A stretch of DNA of 64,000 nt from Methylomonas sp. EFPC3 (lineage in GTDB: Bacteria > Pseudomonadota > Gammaproteobacteria > Methylococcales > Methylomonadaceae), in NCBI RefSeq assembly GCF_029643245.1, contig NZ_CP116398.1, positions 1,860,001 through 1,924,000 of the forward strand, written 5' to 3'. The notes beneath the pieces are model-generated. The model was not told the origin of the DNA. It did not search any database and saw only the letters and a program-made list of their open reading frames with translations. Position numbers and translations under genes: made by a program. Shown in pieces: positions 34,035 through 42,242 of this stretch (the first letter of the stretch is position 1; each line of letters opens with the position of its first letter).

Positions 34035-35642
34035 TCAACCTGAAGTAGAAAGATTTGTAGCTGGAACTATCGTTTTCCCAGGCAAATAATTTCCTAACTC
34101 AGGTAATAAATCGCGCAAAAAACTTTGCAAGCGACTGTCGGCCAACGCTATGTCTTCAGCCGTATTCACCGGAGTGACTAATCTTACCAACGCCCCGTCC
34201 GTCCGATTCATCATAATAGCATCGTAGAATAGGTACCATTTGACCATGTATTCGTTAGTTATCGTTCTACCCCGTTGTTGAAACCAAAAATATACCAATT
34301 GGCGACTGTCGCCTTTTTGAATAACAGCCCGGTTCAATTCAAGCGAATGGCCGTCCAACGCAAATTCAGGAAACTCTTTCTGACCGTAGCTGATGATCTG
34401 CCAACCGTCGCCCGGAATACAACTGCGCGGCGAATGCACCGCAGCGCCTTTACGCTGAGACTGATAGTAAGCGCTGTAAAAATTGACGCTACTTTGGGTA
34501 CCAGGCTGATTGAAATTGATAATTACGTAATCGGTGAGTTTCAACTCGTTCAGATAGAACTGGCTTAAATAATCATTGCGACCCTGCCAATCGCCTAGCT
34601 TAGTCGGAAAATTTAAGAACGCTTTGCGCTGCGGGATTACATCTTCCCTGCCTCTGGACATTTCCGCGAAACTGGCTCCGATAACAAGCAATATTGCAAC
34701 TACAAATACCGAGCGATTCAATTGTCCGACGGAAAAACCAATGGCCGGAGCCATCCCCCATTCCGCGGGGATCTGCACCAATTCACCGAATGCCAACTTT
34801 CTGCCGCTGATCCGACTAAAAATCCACATCTCGATGAACAACAGCACCATACACAACAGAAATACAGCCCAACCTTCAAAATCGTGCAAAAAGCCTTCCG
34901 CCATCTCAGTACCCCAATTATCGACCAACACACCAATCACGCCGATACGGAAACTGTTCATGAGGATAGTCAACGGCATGGCCGACAAAAAAATCAGCAG
35001 CTTCTGCCAGAACGGCCCTTTAAACAGATACGCGCACAAGAACGCCAAACTGGCCAGGGGGAACAAATAGCGCAAACCACTGCAAGCATCAACCACTTGC
35101 AACTTATAATTGCCCAAGTCGATAACGTTACCTTCCAGGTACACCATGATGTCACAAGCCCGAATAAATTCCACACCGAGCCAAGACGAAATCAACTGCA
35201 ATTTCGATGAGAGGTTATTTAAAATGAACTGAGGAAAGGGCACCATGAAGATTAGGAACATTAACGGTACCGCAGACGTCCTAAGCCCCTGGAATCCAAA
35301 AGCAGAGATGAATACGCCAACCAATACAATCAGAAAGGCGTATTGTTCCATCGTCTTGATTGTCGCCAGACCACCCAATATAAAAATCAGTAGGCCCAAA
35401 ACAATCACAGCCAACCCGGGCGTCGATTCTCTGACGTTTTGTGTCAAGCTCAGCTCGCTACGCCGCATCCAGATCAGATAAACCGTGATACACGGAATGA
35501 AGAAACCGTGGCTATACTCCTCAACGTTAGTCCAGGTGTTAACCATTTCGGCCAAGCTGTCGCGAAAGACCAAACACAGCAGCAAAAAAGCCGCCCCCCA
35601 ACAAGACCACACAACGGCCGCTCTAGTATTCTCTGTATTCAT
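34035..35642 (-). CDS. Exosortase fused to an EpsI-type domain
   Basis: The 535-residue protein joins an eight-segment membrane exosortase domain (about residues 10-280) to a C-terminal EpsI-like periplasmic domain (about 310-515). The transpeptidase-like residues are present: Cys187 in VVDACSGLRYLFPL, Arg232 in LMNSFRIGVIG, and His253 in GFLHDFEGW. Exosortases cleave and probably anchor proteins with PEP-CTERM-like tails in bacteria making exopolysaccharide. From memory, the fused form resembles the VPLPA/VPEID-type (XrtD-like) exosortases; the exact subclass needs a profile search. No tail-bearing substrate is encoded nearby. The fcl and gmd genes follow on the same strand. Confidence 0.88.
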   Translation of the reverse strand: MNTENTRAAVVWSCWGAAFLLLCLVFRDSLAEMVNTWTNVEEYSHGFFIPCITVYLIWMRRSELSLTQNVRESTPGLAVIVLGLLIFILGGLATIKTMEQYAFLIVLVGVFISAFGFQGLRTSAVPLMFLIFMVPFPQFILNNLSSKLQLISSWLGVEFIRACDIMVYLEGNVIDLGNYKLQVVDACSGLRYLFPLASLAFLCAYLFKGPFWQKLLIFLSAMPLTILMNSFRIGVIGVLVDNWGTEMAEGFLHDFEGWAVFLLCMVLLFIEMWIFSRISGRKLAFGELVQIPAEWGMAPAIGFSVGQLNRSVFVVAILLVIGASFAEMSRGREDVIPQRKAFLNFPTKLGDWQGRNDYLSQFYLNELKLTDYVIINFNQPGTQSSVNFYSAYYQSQRKGAAVHSPRSCIPGDGWQIISYGQKEFPEFALDGHSLELNRAVIQKGDSRQLVYFWFQQRGRTITNEYMVKWYLFYDAIMMNRTDGALVRLVTPVNTAEDIALADSRLQSFLRDLLPELGNYLPGKTIVPATNLSTSG

Positions 35643-35828
35643 TCCGTGTCGACAATAAGAATTGGTTTTTAGACTCTGTAGGTTATGAGAGTTTGCGGCT
35701 AATGAATTTAACCAGCCTTCTCAACCACCCATCCCGGTCAAGTGCCGAAAAACTATATAACTCCAGCACCAGACCGACCCGCCATTATCCCTGGGCCGGA
35801 TTAAGGCACTGTGACAATCGCGGAACCA

Positions 35829-36374
35829 CTAGGCATCCGGGTCGGCGGTAAAAATCGGATTGCTTTTATCCTCTTCATGCAACTTGGCCTTCTCTTCCGG
35901 GTAAATGTGCCAAAAAGACTGATCAATAGCACCTTGGGTATAGCTGTTCTTACGATCATGGGTAAACGGGCACCACCAATTTTCCACCACTTTCACCATG
36001 TAGGCATGCCATTCAAACAAACCCACGCTGTAAGGGCAATACCAAGTGCAATTTAAAATCCAAAATAGCTTGGACTGCGACATACTCAACTTGAACGAGC
36101 CGTCCATCGTAATCTGGCTTTTCAGATCATAGCGATGACTCGATCTGGCCGGCAAAAAATCGCCCCAGGTTTTCACATTTTGCGCACCGACCAATTTCAG
36201 ACTGAAGTAGGTGAGATAAGCACTGGCAATGACAAAAGGCAAAGTCAGAATCGGTAAGTAGATGAACAACAAACCGACGGCCCTGGACCACACCGGCATC
36301 TGTTTATGATGGCAACCGATATTGACGCGGTCTGTACACGATTCGCAGGCTTTTATGCCCCCTTGGGTAGTCAT
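35829..36374 (-). CDS. Cys-rich membrane protein of unknown function
   Basis: The ATG at 36374 is chosen over upstream frame because GAGGAG sits about 8 bases before it. The 181-residue product has an N-terminal Cys cluster (CESC at 10-13, CHH at 21-23), one long or two short membrane segments at about residues 31-60, then a soluble part with more Cys, Trp and His: CTWYC at 109-113 and WWCPFTHD at 133-140. I do not recognise the family. Its start overlaps the stop of a small metal-binding-like gene by 4 bases, so the two products are probably made together. A metal-handling or thiol-redox role is inference from the Cys/His pattern only. Confidence 0.7.
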   Translation of the reverse strand: MTTQGGIKACESCTDRVNIGCHHKQMPVWSRAVGLLFIYLPILTLPFVIASAYLTYFSLKLVGAQNVKTWGDFLPARSSHRYDLKSQITMDGSFKLSMSQSKLFWILNCTWYCPYSVGLFEWHAYMVKVVENWWCPFTHDRKNSYTQGAIDQSFWHIYPEEKAKLHEEDKSNPIFTADPDA

Positions 36375-36547
36375 GTTTGTTTCTCCTCTGTTGTCGTTAT
36401 TATTATTTGCTCGGCATTGAGCAATTGAAAAATGCTGCGACAGCCCTCGCAGCAGAATTTTTTCGGCCCTTGCACGGTATTCAACTTGAATCCGCCAATC
36501 AACACCGGCTGCCCGCACAGATCGCAGCCCGATTTCTGCGCCGGCAT
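36371..36547 (-). CDS. 58-residue Cys-rich metal-binding-like protein
   Basis: This short frame has an ATG at 36547 and ends in TGA overlapping the next gene's ATG. The protein carries CDLCGQPV (residues 8-15) and FCCEGCRSIFQLL (31-43), a four-to-five-cysteine pattern very like the N-terminal metal-binding domain of CcoI/FixI-type copper P-ATPases (ATPase-cat_bd family), but here as a separate protein. It starts 4 bases after the rlmI stop with no strong ribosome binding site, so translation is likely coupled to rlmI. Binding of Cu or Zn is inferred from the motif. Its partner is probably the Cys-rich membrane protein downstream. Confidence 0.75.
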   Translation of the reverse strand: MPAQKSGCDLCGQPVLIGGFKLNTVQGPKKFCCEGCRSIFQLLNAEQIIITTTEEKQT

Positions 36548-36551
36548 CTGG

Positions 36552-37754
36552 TCAGATACGTGCGCTAACCGCGCAAAAGAACGCTTTCAAATATTCGGTT
36601 TCGGCCATCGCCGGATGTATCGGATGGTCCGGGCCTTGGCCACCGGCGGCAAAAAACACCAAATGCCGATCAATATGCCGTGCCGACGATCGCAAAATTT
36701 CTTGAAGATTTTCCCGACTCAAATGGTGAGAACAAGACGCCGAAACCAAAATACCGCTACCGGACAAGACCTGTAACGCCAAATGGTTCAAGCGTCGATA
36801 AGCTTCATAACCGGATTTGAAATCTTTCTTGCGTTTTATCAACGCCGGCGGATCCAATATGATGACGTCGAACTGTTCGCGTTGCTCTCGAGCCTGCTTT
36901 AAAAACTCAAACACATCGCTGCGCACAAAACGCATTTTACCGGCGACACCGTTTAACTCGGCGCTGGCTTCGGCCAGTTTCAACGCGCTTTCAGAGCTAT
37001 CGACGCAACAGACTTCGGTCGCCCAGCCCATTGCTGCCGGAATGCCCCAGGCCCCGGCGTAACTGAACAAATCCAGCACCCGCATGCCACCCACCAACTT
37101 TGCCAGCCGGGCACGGTTCTCCCGGTGATCGTAAAACCAGCCCGTCTTTTGACCCTCGGCAACATTCACCAAAAATCGGGAACCGTTTTCCTCAACCACC
37201 AAATGCTCCGGCAATTCGCCAAAAACCAACTCTGGCACTAGAGACAAGTTTTCAAGCTGGCGTTGGCCGGTATCATTTTTCAACAGTACCGCTGTCGGTT
37301 CAGCCAACTCGCATAAAACCTTGACCACTAAATCCTTGTGCCGCTCCATGCCGGCCGTGGTGATTTGCACCGACAATACCGAACCGAACCGGTCCACCAC
37401 CAAACCAGGCAGACCATCGCTTTCGCCGAACACCCAGCGGTAAAACGGTTTGTCGAACAAACGCTGACGCAGATTCAGCGCCTGGCTCAGCCGCGATTTG
37501 AAAAAACTCTCGCCGATTTTCAGATTGCTTTTACGCGTCAACAACCGCGTGCAAATCAAAGCATTGGGATTGACATAGGCTAGTCCGATCGGCTTAGCCT
37601 CGGCATCGCATACGGTAGCCAAGTCGCCCGGACTAAATTGCTCCAGCGGTGAACGCCGGCAATCGACCTCATTGCTGAACACCCATAAATGGCCTTGGCG
37701 CAAACGCTTGTCTTCGTTCTTTTTCAGAAACAGTTCGGGATAACTCATGCTCAT
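36552..37754 (-). CDS. rlmI: 23S rRNA (cytosine-1962 C5) methyltransferase RlmI-like
   Basis: The 400-residue protein has an N-terminal PUA domain (about residues 5-80, with GHLWVFSNEV), the middle RFDKPFYR-type region, and a C-terminal Rossmann methyltransferase: VLDLFSYAGAWGIPAA binds SAM, FDVIILDPPALIKRKKDF carries the DPP motif, and SASCSHHLSRENL holds the catalytic Cys. This is the RlmI/YccW architecture. The start abuts the DUF3426 stop exactly and the stop is 4 bases from the small metal-binding gene. Related paralogues exist, so the exact target base is assigned by similarity only. Confidence 0.88.
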   Translation of the reverse strand: MSMSYPELFLKKNEDKRLRQGHLWVFSNEVDCRRSPLEQFSPGDLATVCDAEAKPIGLAYVNPNALICTRLLTRKSNLKIGESFFKSRLSQALNLRQRLFDKPFYRWVFGESDGLPGLVVDRFGSVLSVQITTAGMERHKDLVVKVLCELAEPTAVLLKNDTGQRQLENLSLVPELVFGELPEHLVVEENGSRFLVNVAEGQKTGWFYDHRENRARLAKLVGGMRVLDLFSYAGAWGIPAAMGWATEVCCVDSSESALKLAEASAELNGVAGKMRFVRSDVFEFLKQAREQREQFDVIILDPPALIKRKKDFKSGYEAYRRLNHLALQVLSGSGILVSASCSHHLSRENLQEILRSSARHIDRHLVFFAAGGQGPDHPIHPAMAETEYLKAFFCAVSARI

Positions 37755-38393
37755 TTACGATAACTTAAAAACATAACCGCCCACCTGAGCCGCAGGTGCG
37801 ACGATATGCAAGCGAATCGGCAATGTCTGGTCCGGCTTTAGCGCAGCGACACCGGCCAGTTGCGACAATGAAAAAGCCCGCTCCGCAATCGCTTGGCCGT
37901 TAAAGCCGAGCAGAGTCAGCCTTAACATCGTACCTTCCTGCGACAAAACGGCATGATTGGTGATTGCCGCGCTGAAAACGTAACTATTGTCGGCTTGGCG
38001 CTGTAAATCGGTATGCGATACCGATAACTCAAGGTCATTGTTATAACCGGGAGGTCGGCAACCGACCATTCCGCACAAGCGCTGCCAATTCGCGGCAACG
38101 GTAGGCAAGCGGTAGAGTTTTTCGCCTTCGAAATAAAAAACTTGAGCGAGCAATACAGCTAATGCCATCGCGCCAGCCCATCGCCAGCCCTTGAAACTTG
38201 ACTGTCCTGGTTTCGCAACGATCCCATTTGGCTCTCTAGAACAATCCGACGCTTCGCTGCCGTCCTCGCTTAACTCTGCCAGACCGTCGAAACGCTGACC
38301 GCAACTCGAGCAGGTCAACAATCCTCGCTGCCGACGCAATTGCCCGACCGTTACGGCTTGTGGTGCTTGGCAATTCGGACAAAGGGTGAACAT
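37755..38393 (-). CDS. Zinc-ribbon and DUF3426 membrane protein
   Basis: A 212-residue protein: an N-terminal zinc ribbon with CPNC (residues 5-8) and CSSC (28-31), an acidic linker, a membrane segment at about residues 71-88 (WAGAMALAVLLAQVFYF), then a periplasmic DUF3426 domain with ELSVSHTDLQRQADNSYVF. Such MJ0042-type zinc-ribbon proteins commonly follow prmA in gammaproteobacteria; their function is not established. It is 3 bases after prmA and abuts rlmI. Confidence 0.85.
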   Translation of the reverse strand: MFTLCPNCQAPQAVTVGQLRRQRGLLTCSSCGQRFDGLAELSEDGSEASDCSREPNGIVAKPGQSSFKGWRWAGAMALAVLLAQVFYFEGEKLYRLPTVAANWQRLCGMVGCRPPGYNNDLELSVSHTDLQRQADNSYVFSAAITNHAVLSQEGTMLRLTLLGFNGQAIAERAFSLSQLAGVAALKPDQTLPIRLHIVAPAAQVGGYVFKLS

Positions 38394-38396
38394 TCG

Positions 38397-39281
38397 TCAA
38401 CCGGGCTTGCAAACATCTAGCCGACACCAATCTTCACGACTCACCGGTTCGGCAACCGACAAACCGAGCGCGCGGTAGGCGTCGGCCACCACTTCGGCCT
38501 GTTCGTTCAAAATCCCCGATAACACCAGTTGGCCGCCGGGTTTGACCAACTCGGCGATCACAGGCGCCAATTCGACTAACGGTTTGGCCAGAATATTGGC
38601 GAGCACCACATCCGCGGCAAACGCCGAGAACTGTTCCGGCAGATAATAGCTGATCCGGTCTTGCACCCCGTTCTTCTCGGCATTGTAACGGCTGGCAGTC
38701 AAGGCCTGCGGATCGATATCGATGGCGTGCGCGTATCCGGCGCCCAATAACAAGCCCGCTACCGCCAATATGCCGGAACCGCAACCAAAATCGATCAAGA
38801 CTTTGCCGTTAGATTCGTGACTAGCCAGCCATTCCAGGCACAAGGCCGTGGTGGGGTGGGTTCCGGTCCCGAAAGCCAACCCCGGATCCAAGGTCATGCA
38901 CACCGTATCCGGCTCCGCTCTCTCCTGCCCACTGGGACAAATCCAAAGCTTGCCGCCGAACTTCATCGGCTGAAAATGCTCCATCCACGCCCTTTCCCAA
39001 GCCTGATCCTGCAACACTTCTGCCGACCACTCCTGCAAAGGTTGACCGATGAATTGATTGAACAACAGTGACTGCACGATATCCGGATCCGAGTCCAATT
39101 CGAACAGTGCCGTCACCCGCGTGCGGCTCCAAACTTTGGTTTGGTCGATAGCCGGTTCGTAAACCGGCTCGTCTTCCGCATCGCTATAGGTTACCGAAAC
39201 CGCTCCCAATTCGGAAAAGAAGTCCGAGATTTCCGGAGCAGTGGTTTCGTCGGTTACGACCGAAAGCTGATGCCATGCCAT
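38397..39281 (-). CDS. prmA: Ribosomal protein L11 methyltransferase
   Basis: PrmA trimethylates amino groups of ribosomal protein L11. The ATG at 39281 gives 294 residues beginning MAWHQLSV, the family start; a TTG two codons upstream is unlikely. The N-terminal substrate domain is followed by the Rossmann domain with DFGCGSGILAVAGLLLGA (about residues 165-182), DPGLAFGTGTHPTT and VVLANILAKPL. It sits between accC and the DUF3426 gene, an order seen in many gammaproteobacteria (accB-accC-prmA). Confidence 0.96.
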   Translation of the reverse strand: MAWHQLSVVTDETTAPEISDFFSELGAVSVTYSDAEDEPVYEPAIDQTKVWSRTRVTALFELDSDPDIVQSLLFNQFIGQPLQEWSAEVLQDQAWERAWMEHFQPMKFGGKLWICPSGQERAEPDTVCMTLDPGLAFGTGTHPTTALCLEWLASHESNGKVLIDFGCGSGILAVAGLLLGAGYAHAIDIDPQALTASRYNAEKNGVQDRISYYLPEQFSAFAADVVLANILAKPLVELAPVIAELVKPGGQLVLSGILNEQAEVVADAYRALGLSVAEPVSREDWCRLDVCKPG

Positions 39282-39338
39282 AAACAAGCCCTGACTGGAG
39301 AATTAAACGGCGTACGCTTTGCCTTGGCCATTTACGGC

Positions 39339-40682
39339 TTAGTGGATGCCCAGTTTCTTTTCCAAATAATGGATATTTTGTCCGCCCTGAGCAAATGCCG
39401 CATCTGCCATGATGCTTTGCTGTAGCGGAATATTGGTTTTGATGCCGTCGATCACCATTTCGCTCAGCGCCGTCTTCATCCGGGCAATTGCGCTGGCTCG
39501 ATCATCGCCGTGCGCGATCAGTTTACCGATCATCGAGTCGTAATACGGCGGCACCCGATACCCGTTATAAATATGGGTCTCGCAACGAATTCCCGGACCG
39601 CCCGGCATATGGAATTGCTCGATCAGGCCCGGACTCGGCATAAAGGTTTTCGGATCTTCGGCGTTCAAGCGACACTCGATGGCATGGCCGGTGAACGTAA
39701 CCTGCTCCTGAGTGATAGACAAAGGCTCGCCGGCGGCAATTCGCAACTGCTCCTTGACGATGTCGAAACCGGTAATCATCTCGGTGACCGGATGTTCGAC
39801 CTGGACCCTGGTATTCATCTCGATGAAATAAAATTGGCCTTTTTCGTATAGAAACTCGAAAGTTCCGGCCCCCAAATAACCGATTTCCCGGCAAGCCTTG
39901 GCACAACGTTCGCCCATCAGCTGACGCTGTTCCTCGGTGATGCCCGGCGCCGGTGCTTCTTCGACTACCTTTTGGTGGCGGCGCTGCATCGAGCAATCGC
40001 GTTCGCCCAAATGGATGGCATTGCCGTGCGAATCGGCTAAGACTTGAAACTCGATATGGCGCGGATCCTCCAAAAACTTCTCCATATACACCGTACTGTT
40101 GCCAAATGCGGTACCGGCTTCGGCCTTGGTCATCGCAATCGCGTTCAACAAGGTGCTTTCGGTATGCACTGTGCGCATGCCCCGGCCACCGCCGCCGCCC
40201 GCAGCCTTGATAATCACCGGATAACCGATTTCCCGCGCCATTTTTAGGTTGGTTTCGTCGTCGTCGCCCAATGGGTCGCCGTTACCGGGAACGCATGGAA
40301 TACCGGCCGCTTGCATCGCTTTCTTCGCAGAGATTTTATCGCCCATCATCCGAATGGTATCCGGCTTGGGCCCGATAAATACAAATCCGCTCTGACTGAC
40401 TTTTTCCGAAAAATCGGCATTTTCCGACAGAAAACCGTACCCAGGATGAATCGCCTCGGCATCGGTAACTTCGGCAGCACTGATGATGGCCGGGATGTTC
40501 AAATAGCTGCCGGAAGAAGCCGCCGGGCCGATGCAAACCGCCTCGTCGGCCAAACGCACATGCTTCAGGTCTCGGTCCGCTTCGGAATAGACCGCCACAG
40601 TTTTAATACCCAACTCGCGGCAAGCCCGCAAAATGCGCAATGCAATCTCGCCACGATTGGCGATAACAATTTTTTCAAACAT
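39339..40682 (-). CDS. accC: Acetyl-CoA carboxylase biotin carboxylase subunit
   Basis: AccC carboxylates the biotin on AccB with ATP and bicarbonate, the first half-reaction of fatty acid synthesis. The 447-residue protein starts [20 protein letters not shown]; the ATP-grasp domain has [12 protein letters not shown], and [17 protein letters not shown] carries the metal and catalytic residues. It follows accB by 20 bases with a clear shared transcript (aroQ-accB-accC-prmA). Confidence 0.98.
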   Translation of the reverse strand: MFEKIVIANRGEIALRILRACRELGIKTVAVYSEADRDLKHVRLADEAVCIGPAASSGSYLNIPAIISAAEVTDAEAIHPGYGFLSENADFSEKVSQSGFVFIGPKPDTIRMMGDKISAKKAMQAAGIPCVPGNGDPLGDDDETNLKMAREIGYPVIIKAAGGGGGRGMRTVHTESTLLNAIAMTKAEAGTAFGNSTVYMEKFLEDPRHIEFQVLADSHGNAIHLGERDCSMQRRHQKVVEEAPAPGITEEQRQLMGERCAKACREIGYLGAGTFEFLYEKGQFYFIEMNTRVQVEHPVTEMITGFDIVKEQLRIAAGEPLSITQEQVTFTGHAIECRLNAEDPKTFMPSPGLIEQFHMPGGPGIRCETHIYNGYRVPPYYDSMIGKLIAHGDDRASAIARMKTALSEMVIDGIKTNIPLQQSIMADAAFAQGGQNIHYLEKKLGIH

Positions 40683-40702
40683 AAGCCAAGCCTCGAAACA
40701 GG

Positions 40703-41146
40703 TTATTCGATAATGAATAGAGGCTGGCCGTATTCGACCGGATGACCGTTCTCCACCAGTATCTGCTTAACCTTGCCGCTTTTGTCGGCTTCGATCTGAT
40801 TTAGAATTTTCATCGCTTCAATGATACACAGGGTCTGACCAACGCTAACGCTTTGACCGACTTCGACAAACGCAGCCGATCCGGGCGAAGCGGAACGGTA
40901 GAACGTGCCGACCATCGGCGATTTGACGGCGTGGCCGCTGATTTTCTCTTCCGCCGGAGCCGCAGCGGGCGCCGCCGCTGCAGGAGCCGGTGTAGCCGCT
41001 ACCGGCGCCGGAGCCGCATATTGCATCGGCGTAGCCGCGGAGTAGCGGCTGATGCGTACCGACTCTTCGCCTTCGCTAATTTCTATCTCAGCAATATCGG
41101 ATTCTTCGATAAGATCGATTAATTTTTTTATTTTTCTAATATCCAT
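40703..41146 (-). CDS. accB: Biotin carboxyl carrier protein
   Basis: AccB carries the carboxybiotin between biotin carboxylase and carboxyltransferase. The 147-residue protein has an N-terminal domain starting [20 protein letters not shown], a Pro/Ala-rich linker (about 42-70), and the biotinyl domain with Lys113 in the [12 protein letters not shown] motif, followed by the thumb-type region. Its start overlaps the aroQ stop by 11 bases and accC follows after 20 bases. Confidence 0.97.
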   Translation of the reverse strand: MDIRKIKKLIDLIEESDIAEIEISEGEESVRISRYSAATPMQYAAPAPVAATPAPAAAAPAAAPAEEKISGHAVKSPMVGTFYRSASPGSAAFVEVGQSVSVGQTLCIIEAMKILNQIEADKSGKVKQILVENGHPVEYGQPLFIIE

Positions 41147-41597
41147 CGTTCTGAGTTCTCTCTTGTAATAACTGATGAGCGGCTTGAACAGCCAATTCGT
41201 AACCGGTAGCCCCTAATCCGCAGATAACGCCGACGGCGATATCCGAAAAATAAGAATGTCTTCTGAAAGGCTCGCGGGCATGCACGTTCGATAAATGAAC
41301 TTCTATGAATGCAATCTTGGTAGCCAGCAGGGCATCGCGAATCGCCACGCTGGTATGGGTAAACGCAGCAGGATTGATGATGATAAAATCGACACCTTGC
41401 CGGTAAGCTTGATGAATCTGTTCGACGATTTCGTGTTCGGCGTTGCTCTGCCAAAAACTCAGCTGATGCCCCAACGACCGCGCCAAACTCTCAACGCTGC
41501 CCTGGATATCCTGCAAAGTTTTGCTGCCGTATAACCCCGGTTCCCGAACGCCTAACATATTTAAATTGGGTCCGTTCAGAACGGTAAGGATCGCCAT
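41136..41597 (-). CDS. aroQ: 3-dehydroquinate dehydratase, type II
   Basis: AroQ dehydrates 3-dehydroquinate in the shikimate pathway. From the ATG at 41597 the protein is 153 residues, the family norm, starting [16 protein letters not shown]. Arg18 and the catalytic Tyr23 lie in [24 protein letters not shown] and [14 protein letters not shown] hold the active-site Asn, His and Arg. A TTG five codons upstream is a poorer start. The aroQ-accB-accC order is classic and supports coupling of the first genes. Confidence 0.97.
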   Translation of the reverse strand: MAILTVLNGPNLNMLGVREPGLYGSKTLQDIQGSVESLARSLGHQLSFWQSNAEHEIVEQIHQAYRQGVDFIIINPAAFTHTSVAIRDALLATKIAFIEVHLSNVHAREPFRRHSYFSDIAVGVICGLGATGYELAVQAAHQLLQERTQNDGY

Positions 41598-41711
41598 GAA
41601 AATATCGAACAAGAAAGAATCAAATAAAGCGAAATTCTGCCTAATTCGCAGGTTTTTGTCCAGATAAACCGCTTTCTAGCCGTCTAAGCAACGCTTTCCC
41701 TGTATTTGGCG

Positions 41712-42242
41712 TTAATTAGGCTGCAGTAGCGGCTCAATGACTTCCAGAATTTTTTCCCTGGACAATTCGCCTAATTGGCGGTGCACGATTTTGCCTTGCG
41801 GATCGACAATCACGGTAAACGGCACGGTATTGATCAAGTTACCCAAGCGCTGCGCCAACATCGCCGCGTCCTCGCCGCCGATCAGCAGCGGATAATTGAC
41901 CTTCACCCGACTCTGGTAGCCCAACACCGGCTGCTTATCTTCCAGGGCAATACCGACAAATTGCACGCCGCGATCTTGATATTCGGCCTGCAATTTAACG
42001 AACTCGGGGATCTCCTTCAAACAGGGAGGACACCAGGTCGCCCAAAAATTGACCAGCAAAATCTTGCCGCGCCATTGCGCTACCGACTGCGGCACGTCCT
42101 GCAAATCCGGCAGACTAAAATTCAACTCCGGTCCGGGCTCGGTTGTTGCAGCCGGGGCTTGCTCCCGGTACCCGTAAAAGGCGATACCCGCGACGACGGC
42201 CATTAACGCGACCAAACAAAAAACCAGTATTTTCGGCTTCAT
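41712..42242 (-). CDS. TlpA/ResA-like membrane-anchored thioredoxin
   Basis: A 176-residue protein with an N-terminal membrane anchor or signal segment (ILVFCLVALMAVVAGIAFYG) and a periplasmic thioredoxin fold. The active site is WCPPC in NFWATWCPPCLKEIPEF (about residues 68-84), the TlpA/ResA type used to keep apocytochromes or copper sites reduced. The cis-Pro loop is TVPFTVIVD. Start and stop overlap dsbD by 4 bases, so DsbD is the likely electron donor, a well-supported partnership in this family. Confidence 0.9.
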   Translation of the reverse strand: MKPKILVFCLVALMAVVAGIAFYGYREQAPAATTEPGPELNFSLPDLQDVPQSVAQWRGKILLVNFWATWCPPCLKEIPEFVKLQAEYQDRGVQFVGIALEDKQPVLGYQSRVKVNYPLLIGGEDAAMLAQRLGNLINTVPFTVIVDPQGKIVHRQLGELSREKILEVIEPLLQPN

